Source of the DNA: Methylorubrum extorquens | GTDB lineage: Bacteria > Pseudomonadota > Alphaproteobacteria > Rhizobiales > Beijerinckiaceae | Length of the DNA stretch: 64,000 nucleotides | Assembly: GCF_024169925.1 (NCBI RefSeq) | Contig: NZ_JALJXF010000001.1 | Coordinates: 2,672,001 to 2,736,000, forward strand | Direction of reading: 5' to 3' | Part shown: positions 58,818-64,000 of the stretch, piece after piece | How positions within the stretch are numbered: position 1 is the first letter of the stretch | Layout of the letters: every line of letters starts with the position of its first letter | Made by a program: the position numbers and the translations under genes | Notes under the pieces: model-generated | Databases searched by the model: none | The model's input: the letters and a program-made list of their open reading frames with translations, nothing else | Told to the model about the DNA's origin: nothing

Positions 58818-60725
58818 GTGAAAGCGGGCACGGGCGCGGCCGATACGTCGGATTCCGGCCAGTGGCCGGCCGAGATCGCCTTCCTCGCTGGCGAAGGCGT
58901 GTCGCCACGTGTGCTGGACCGGGCGAGCGCCGTCGCCCGCCGCTGCGGGACGGATGCAGCGACCGCCCTGCTGAACGAGGGTCTGGTCTCCGAGGACGCG
59001 TTCTACCGGGCCCTGGCCCGGCGGCTCGGGACGGTGTTCCTCGATGCCCCGATCCGGCTCGGCGACGGCCTGCGCTATCCGCACTGCCTCGTCGTCGGCG
59101 CCGCACTGCTCGCTCCCGGTTCGGCCGCCCTGGTCGTCACCGCGCCTCATGGCCCGGCCATCGCCCGTTTGATCCGGGCCGTGGAGCGCTTGGAGTCGCG
59201 GCCGGCCGTGACGACGCCGACGCGCCTCAGGCTGGCGGTGTTCGCTCAGCACGGTGCCGGCATCGCCTCGGAGGCGTCCGATGCCCTGGGCCGTCTGCGA
59301 CCCGAATGGTCCTGCCGGCCGGGCCCTCATGCCCTCGACCTTGCGCTCGGAGGCACCGCGCTCGCGCTCTTCGTCGGGCTCGTCCGTCTGCCCAGCGTCA
59401 TCGGCTTCGTTCTGCTGGCGCTGGTCCAGGCCCTGATGCTGGCGCTGCTGACCTTCCGCCTCGCTGCGGTGGGTACCGGAGCGGCCAGACCCTTCGGGAT
59501 GCGGCCCGTGCTCCTCACCGATGCCGCGCTTCCGACCTACACGGTGCTCGTCGCCCTCTACCGGGAGGCGGCGGTGGTGCCGCGCCTCGTGCGGACGCTG
59601 GCGCGGCTCGATTATCCGGCGGCCAAGCTCGACATCAAGTTCCTGCTGGAGGCCGACGATGCGGAGACCGCCGCAGCGCTCCGCGCCATTCCGCTGCCGA
59701 CCCGGTTCGAGATCGTGACGGTGCCGCCGGGCCAACCGCGCACCAAGCCGCGGGCCCTGAACGCGGCGCTGCCGCTGGCCCGCGGCACGTATCTCGTCGT
59801 GTTCGACGCGGAGGACGTGATCGAGCCCGATCAGCTCCGGCGCGCAGCCACGCTGTTTGCGTGGTCACCCCCTTCGATCGCCTGCCTCCAGGGCCGCCTC
59901 GTCATCGACAACGAGGGGGACGGGCTGCTGCCCCGACTGTTCGCGATCGAGTACGCCGCCTTGTTCGACGTGCTGGCTCCGGCGCTGGCGGCGTGGCGGA
60001 TGCCGATCCCGCTCGGCGGAACCTCGACGCATTTCCGAACGCGGGTGCTCCGGTCGCTGCACGGATGGGATGCCTGGAACGTGACCGAGGATGCCGATCT
60101 CGGCTTGCGCCTCGCCTTGGCGGGTTACCGGGTCGGCGATCTGCCGAGTTCCACCTACGAGGAGGCGCCGAGGCGGCTGAAGGCTTGGCTGCGCCAGCGC
60201 ACCCGGTGGATGAAGGGTTTTTTGCAGACCAGCTTCACCCACGGCCGGCGCCCGCGCGCGGTCTATCGCCGTCTCGGGGCGGCGGAGACCCTGTGCGCCC
60301 TGGCCTTCGTACCCGGCACGGTCGCCTCGGCGTTGTTCTACCCGTTCCTGATGGCGGGCAGCCTCGGGGAGCTGTTCCTCGTGCCGGCCGACGACACCGT
60401 GCTGGCGCATCTCACCCGGGCCGGGGCCTGGACCATCTTCTTCGCCGGCCTTGCGGCGATGTGGCTGCCCGGCTTCATCGGCTGCCTGCGGCGGGGCTGG
60501 GGCGATCTCCTGCCCTTCGTCCTGCTGCTGCCGCTCTACCATCTGCTGGTCAGCCTCGCGGCGTGGATGGCGATGGTCGAGTGGCTGCGCGACCCGCACC
60601 GCTGGGACAAGACCGAGCACGGGCTGGCCCGCACCTCCCGCACGGGAGCGCTGGGGCGGCGCCCGCCGGGTGCTGTTAGATCCGCTTCGACAGTTCCGCC
60701 GCCGTCTCCGCCGCCGGCCGGCTGA
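58818..60725 (+). CDS. Family 2 glycosyltransferase with N-terminal GspE_N-like domain
   Basis: A 635-residue membrane enzyme. Residues about 15-75 (AEIAFLAGEGVSPRVLDRAS, then TDAATALLNEGLVSEDAFYR and LARRLGTVFLD) resemble the GspE_N/MshEN domain. Two spans follow at about 178-215, then the GT2 domain with LLEADDAETAAA, the DxD-like FDAEDVIEPDQL, WNVTEDADLGLRLALAGYR and the processive-type QRTRWMKGFLQT, then four C-terminal spans. This is the layout of beta-glycan synthases such as XagB. The start is uncertain: GTG at 58818 is the only usual codon in range, and it overlaps the stop of an 11-codon reading frame starting at 58786. Divergent from the solute-binding protein. Confidence 0.85.
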   Translation: MKAGTGAADTSDSGQWPAEIAFLAGEGVSPRVLDRASAVARRCGTDAATALLNEGLVSEDAFYRALARRLGTVFLDAPIRLGDGLRYPHCLVVGAALLAPGSAALVVTAPHGPAIARLIRAVERLESRPAVTTPTRLRLAVFAQHGAGIASEASDALGRLRPEWSCRPGPHALDLALGGTALALFVGLVRLPSVIGFVLLALVQALMLALLTFRLAAVGTGAARPFGMRPVLLTDAALPTYTVLVALYREAAVVPRLVRTLARLDYPAAKLDIKFLLEADDAETAAALRAIPLPTRFEIVTVPPGQPRTKPRALNAALPLARGTYLVVFDAEDVIEPDQLRRAATLFAWSPPSIACLQGRLVIDNEGDGLLPRLFAIEYAALFDVLAPALAAWRMPIPLGGTSTHFRTRVLRSLHGWDAWNVTEDADLGLRLALAGYRVGDLPSSTYEEAPRRLKAWLRQRTRWMKGFLQTSFTHGRRPRAVYRRLGAAETLCALAFVPGTVASALFYPFLMAGSLGELFLVPADDTVLAHLTRAGAWTIFFAGLAAMWLPGFIGCLRRGWGDLLPFVLLLPLYHLLVSLAAWMAMVEWLRDPHRWDKTEHGLARTSRTGALGRRPPGAVRSASTVPPPSPPPAG

Positions 60726-61266
60726 GGTTGACCGCGCCGACGAAGCCGTTGCGGGCGTCCATCAGGTAGACGAGCGCGGTGTGCTCCATCGTGTAGTCGC
60801 CGCTCGAACTCGGCACCTTCTTGGCGTAGGCGCGGAACGTCTTGACCGTCGCCGCGACCTGCTCCGAGCTGCCGGTGAGGCCGACGATGCGCGGGTCGAA
60901 GCTCGACAGGTAGGTCTTCAGCGATGCGGGCGTGTCGCGCTCGGGGTCGACGCTGACGAAGGCGACCTTCATCGCATCCGCCTTGGGGCCGAGCGCTGCC
61001 AGCACGTCGCTGATCTGCTGGAGCGTGGTCGGGCAGACGTCGGGGCAATGGGTGAAGCCGAAGAACATCAGGTAGGGCTTGTCGGCGAAATCGCGCTCGC
61101 TGACCGTCGCGCCGTCCTGGTTCACCAGGGTGAAGGGACCGCCGATGCCACTCGGGCCGCTCTGCGGATGCTGCGGCACCAGCGTCATCACCAGCGCGAC
61201 GGAGATCGCCACGAGGCCGGCCACGAAGGCGGCGAGCGGTAGGAGAACGCTGCGGGACGGACGCAT
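60676..61266 (-). CDS. SCO1/SenC family copper-binding assembly protein
   Basis: A 196-residue protein anchored by one N-terminal span (VLLPLAAFVAGLVAISVALVM), with a thioredoxin-like domain. The copper ligands are the Cys pair in FTHCPDVCPTTLQQ (about residue 82) and the His in YTMEHTALVYLMD. Other segments are VAFVSVDPERDTPASLKTYL and the initial GGPFTLVNQDGATVSERDF. Known role: metallation of the CuA site in cytochrome oxidase subunit II, which links it to the oxidase operon at 19.7-26.4 kb. Its last 50 bases overlap the end of the glycosyltransferase gene. Confidence 0.94.
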   Translation of the reverse strand: MRPSRSVLLPLAAFVAGLVAISVALVMTLVPQHPQSGPSGIGGPFTLVNQDGATVSERDFADKPYLMFFGFTHCPDVCPTTLQQISDVLAALGPKADAMKVAFVSVDPERDTPASLKTYLSSFDPRIVGLTGSSEQVAATVKTFRAYAKKVPSSSGDYTMEHTALVYLMDARNGFVGAVNLSRPAAETAAELSKRI

Positions 61267-61469
61267 GGGGCCCTCGAAGGCGTGTCTGTGGAGGCGGCGC
61301 GACGGGCGAGGCGGCCGCATGAAAATGCCCCGACCCATGGCATCGCCGATAAGGGAAGCGGCGGTCCGAGCGTATCGGGGCAATGCCCCTCACATCACAG
61401 AGCCGGGGCGGGCCGCAAGCCCGCGAGAGGCCGCAAGGCCTGCAGTCGCGCGGGGCCTGTACAGGAGGT

Positions 61470-62927
61470 TCAGGAAGCTTCCGCCCGGATCTCGACGTCC
61501 CGATCCACGCTGCGTGCGTTGTGCCGGCGCAGGGCCTCGCCGACCATCAGGAGCGCCGGCCCTTCGAGCCCGGAGGCCTCGACCCGCTCGGCGAGGTCGG
61601 CGGCGGTGCCGGCCACTGTTGCCTGCTTGGCTCGGGTCGCGTTGAACACGACGAGGGCCGGCGTCTCGGGTGCGAGCCCCTCGGCGATGGCCCGCTCCAG
61701 CAGGGCGCGCAGCGTGCGCTTGGGCATGTAGACCACGGTGGTGACGCTGCGATCGGCGAGCGCGCCCCAGTTCAGATCCTCGGGTAGCGCCCCGCGCCGG
61801 TCGTGACCGGTGACGAATTGCAGGCGCCGGGCCGCGTCGCGATGGGTCAACGATACGCCGAGCGCCGCCGCCGCCCCCTGCGCCGCGCTGACGCCGGGCA
61901 CGATGGTGCAGGGAATGCCTGCCGCCTCGCAGGCCTCGATCTCCTCGCCGGCCCGCCCGAAGACGAGCGGGTCACCGGATTTCAGCCGCACCACCTGCTT
62001 GCCGGATTTGGCCAGCGAGACCATCAGCGCGTTGATGTCGTCCTGGCGGCAGGAGGGGCCGTGGCCGGTCTTGCCGACCAGCATGGTGCGGGCCTCGCGG
62101 CGGGCATAGTCGAGGATCTCGGGGGCGACGAGGTCGTCGTAGAGGATCACGTCGGCGTTGCGTAAGCTTCGCAGGGCCTTGAGGGTGAGGAGTTCGGCGT
62201 CACCCGGCCCGGCGCCGACAAGCGTCACCGCGCCGCCGAGGGGCAGCGCCTCGGCCTGACCCATCAGGTCGGCGAGGTCGGCCTCGGTCGGCGTGCGGTC
62301 CGGCTCGGCGAAGGCGCGGTCGGTGAAGCGCTCCCAGAAGCCGCGCCGCTCGGCAAAACCGTGGAAGCGGGCCGAGACCGCCTCGCGCCAGTCGCGGGCG
62401 GCGCCGACCCAGTGCTTGAAGCCGCGCGGCAGCATCGCCTCGATGCGTGCCCGCACCGTCTGCCCGAAGACCGGGGCGGCGCCCTCGGTCGAGATGCCGA
62501 CGACGAGCGGCGAGCGGTTGACGATGGCGCCGAACTTCACGTCGCACAGATGCGGCCGGTCGACCGCATTGACGATGGCCCCGGCCGCGCGTGCCGCCGC
62601 GACGAAGGCAACGCAGTCAGTCTCGTCCTCCATGGCGCCGATGGCGAAGGCCGCGCCCTTCAGGTCTTCCGGGGTCCAGCGGCGCTCGTGCAGGATCACC
62701 GAGCCGGCGGCGATCTCGGCCGGCACGCCGCGCAACTCCTCGCTCGGCTCTTCGGCATAGACATCGACCCGCGCGCCGGCGGCGGCCAGCAGTTTCACCT
62801 TCCAGGGGGCGCCGCCATTGGAGCCGGCGAGCACGGCGCGCTTGTCCTGGAGCGGCACGAACACGGGGAGCACCGCCAGCGGCTCGAGGCCGGCGCGGGT
62901 TTCGCGGGGTTGGCGGGGCGTGCTCAT
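61470..62927 (-). CDS. cysG: Siroheme synthase (CysG, trifunctional)
   Basis: A 485-residue enzyme that turns uroporphyrinogen III into siroheme. The N-terminal half (about 1-215) is the precorrin-2 dehydrogenase/ferrochelatase part with VLAGSNGGAPWKVKLLAAAG (NAD fold). The C-terminal half is the SAM-dependent uroporphyrinogen-III methyltransferase with VTLVGAGPGDAELLTLKALR, VRLKSGDPLVFGRAGEE, CTIVPGVSAAQGAAAALGVS and VVYMPKRTLRALLERAI. Siroheme is the cofactor of nitrite and sulfite reductases. It is downstream of the nitrate reductase gene with a gap of about 117 bases, which fits nitrate assimilation. Confidence 0.95.
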   Translation of the reverse strand: MSTPRQPRETRAGLEPLAVLPVFVPLQDKRAVLAGSNGGAPWKVKLLAAAGARVDVYAEEPSEELRGVPAEIAAGSVILHERRWTPEDLKGAAFAIGAMEDETDCVAFVAAARAAGAIVNAVDRPHLCDVKFGAIVNRSPLVVGISTEGAAPVFGQTVRARIEAMLPRGFKHWVGAARDWREAVSARFHGFAERRGFWERFTDRAFAEPDRTPTEADLADLMGQAEALPLGGAVTLVGAGPGDAELLTLKALRSLRNADVILYDDLVAPEILDYARREARTMLVGKTGHGPSCRQDDINALMVSLAKSGKQVVRLKSGDPLVFGRAGEEIEACEAAGIPCTIVPGVSAAQGAAAALGVSLTHRDAARRLQFVTGHDRRGALPEDLNWGALADRSVTTVVYMPKRTLRALLERAIAEGLAPETPALVVFNATRAKQATVAGTAADLAERVEASGLEGPALLMVGEALRRHNARSVDRDVEIRAEAS

Positions 62928-63044
62928 GGTCTTTGTGTACGACTCGACTCAGGGGTCCGGTCCGCCTCGCTCATCCGCGCCGAGGCTGCTTTGCAGCACC
63001 TCAGGAAGAGGGCGAGAGTGGGACGGAGAACCTGAAAACTGCGC

Positions 63045-64000
63045 CTACGCGGCGCTGCGCGCAAGCGCCGGTGCGAGAAGCTTGCGGATCTCAGGGATGC
63101 ATGAGCCGCAATTCGTTCCCGCCTTGCAGGCCGCGCCCACCGCCTCGACCGAGCCGGCCCCGGCGGCGATGGTTGCGGTGATGACGTCGAGTCCGACGCC
63201 GTGGCAGGCGCAGACCACCGGACCGGCCGAGGCCGTCGCCGCCCGGCCCGAGAGCAGGGTGCGCCGGTCGATGGCGTCGATGTCGGGGGCGGCGAATACC
63301 GCCTTGGCGAGTTCCCAATCCGGCCGCCGATCCCCCGGCGCCACACTGAGCGCGGCCACGAGGCGGTCGCCGCGCGTGACGACGCAGCGGTAGAGTCCGC
63401 GGGCATGATCGACGTACTCGGCCAGTTCGTGGCCGGGGAACATCCCGCGCACGGACAAAGCCATCTCCCGCGAGCCCTCCCCTGTCGCGAAGAGGAGACC
63501 GGAGCCGCCGGAGACGGTCGCCCGTGCCCACCACCAGCCGGCGGGGGCCGCCTGGGCGTCGCGCGTCAGCAGGTAGCCGCGGGAGCGGTAAGCCACCGCC
63601 TCGACGGAGGCCGGCGTCGCCTTCAGTTCGGGCTGGCCCGAGACCGGATCGGGGATGCCGCGGGCCAGCGCCGCCGCGCGCCCGTGAGAGGCGGTCATGT
63701 CAGACCAGTGCATCGGCGCGAAGATCGAGCCCGGCAGAACGGCGTCCGTCACCGTCACTTCGAGGATCGCGCTGCCGAGATCGGTGGTGATGCGCGCAAA
63801 TCCCCCGTCATTCAGGCGGTAGCGGGCGGCGTCGTCGGGGTGGATCTCGACGAAGGGCACGGCGCGGTGCCCCGAGAGGCGCTGGCTTTTGCCCGTGCGG
63901 GTCATGGTGTGCCAGTGGTCGCGGATGCGGCCGGTGTTGAGCACGAGCGGGCGCTCGGCGGTCACCGGCTGCGCCAGGGCGGGCGGCTGCACGGCAACGA
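63045..64000 (-). CDS. nasA: Assimilatory nitrate reductase catalytic subunit, C-terminal part (5' end beyond window)
   Basis: At least 318 codons, open to the right edge. The first visible part is the molybdopterin dinucleotide-binding domain (NTGRIRDHWHTMTRTGKSQR, FVEIHPDDAARYRLNDG, GSIFAPMHWSDMTASHGRA), as in NasA/NapA-type reductases. The last 60 residues are a BFD-like [2Fe-2S] domain with CACHGVG and CKAGTNCGSCIPEIRKLL, a feature of many NasA proteins. It reduces nitrate to nitrite in the cytosol for nitrogen assimilation. cysG follows downstream. Confidence 0.9.
   Translation of the reverse strand, partial: VAVQPPALAQPVTAERPLVLNTGRIRDHWHTMTRTGKSQRLSGHRAVPFVEIHPDDAARYRLNDGGFARITTDLGSAILEVTVTDAVLPGSIFAPMHWSDMTASHGRAAALARGIPDPVSGQPELKATPASVEAVAYRSRGYLLTRDAQAAPAGWWWARATVSGGSGLLFATGEGSREMALSVRGMFPGHELAEYVDHARGLYRCVVTRGDRLVAALSVAPGDRRPDWELAKAVFAAPDIDAIDRRTLLSGRAATASAGPVVCACHGVGLDVITATIAAGAGSVEAVGAACKAGTNCGSCIPEIRKLLAPALARSAA

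Overview
The window is a high-G+C, gene-dense stretch of an alphaproteobacterial chromosome, most like Methylobacterium/Methylorubrum (Hyphomicrobiales). This rests on a CpdR-type cell-cycle receiver, an aa3 cytochrome oxidase operon in the order coxB-coxA-ctaB-small protein-ctaG-coxC-DUF983-SURF1-thrC-M16 peptidase, a bolA/J-domain/cobS/cobT cluster, a PodJ-like polarity protein, and many GTG/TTG starts with ATGA or GTGA overlaps. The genus is inferred from gene content and protein character, not from a search. I saw no rRNA, tRNA, CRISPR array, transposase or phage gene.

Layout. 1-7.3 kb: a cut-off nitrilase-type hydrolase with glutaredoxin, cpdR, N-formylglutamate amidohydrolase, galU and galE (UDP-sugar supply), a lytic transglycosylase and a DUF459 SGNH hydrolase. 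7.4-10.5 kb: a NarL-type two-component pair and an exported metallo-beta-lactamase-fold enzyme. 10.6-16.9 kb: gltB-gltD (ammonium assimilation). 17.5-30.1 kb: a secreted PepSY-like protein, fdhD, the aa3 oxidase operon with its assembly factors (heme O synthase, Cox11, SURF1), threonine synthase, an M16 peptidase and two tiny membrane proteins. 30.2-34.4 kb: a Tat-exported Gfo/Idh/MocA oxidoreductase, a PAP2 phosphatase, a 2H phosphoesterase, an AlgX-like protein and a small secreted protein. 34.4-35.0 kb: an unusual AT-rich, palindrome-rich gap.

35-38.3 kb: the PodJ-like protein with coiled coils, one membrane span and Sel1 repeats. 38.5-45.8 kb: a beta-oxidation module (acyl-CoA dehydrogenase, thiolase, FadJ-type hydratase/dehydrogenase) with a candidate operator palindrome, interrupted by a DUF2059 periplasmic protein and a lone EAL phosphodiesterase, then a Pmp3/YqaE peptide. 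45.7-52.4 kb: LysR regulator with a DMT transporter; DNA ligase, ligase-associated exonuclease and YjbQ in one overlapping operon; a TPR-methyltransferase and a DUF1275 protein. 52.4-57.4 kb: arfB, bolA, J-domain protein, cobS, cobT (aerobic cobalt insertion for B12). 57.5-64 kb: an orphan solute-binding protein, a GspE_N-linked family 2 glycosyltransferase, SCO1/SenC, cysG and the C-terminal part of an assimilatory nitrate reductase with a BFD-type iron-sulfur tail.

Most of the window is ordinary core metabolism. The points most worth a second look are the palindromic repeats read in frame inside the DNA ligase gene and their relatives elsewhere, the AT-rich 44-bp palindrome and possible orphan transcript near 34.5-34.8 kb, the CtrA-like site and PodJ-like architecture at 35-38.4 kb, the operator-like palindrome before the acyl-CoA dehydrogenase, and the GspE_N-glycosyltransferase fusion.
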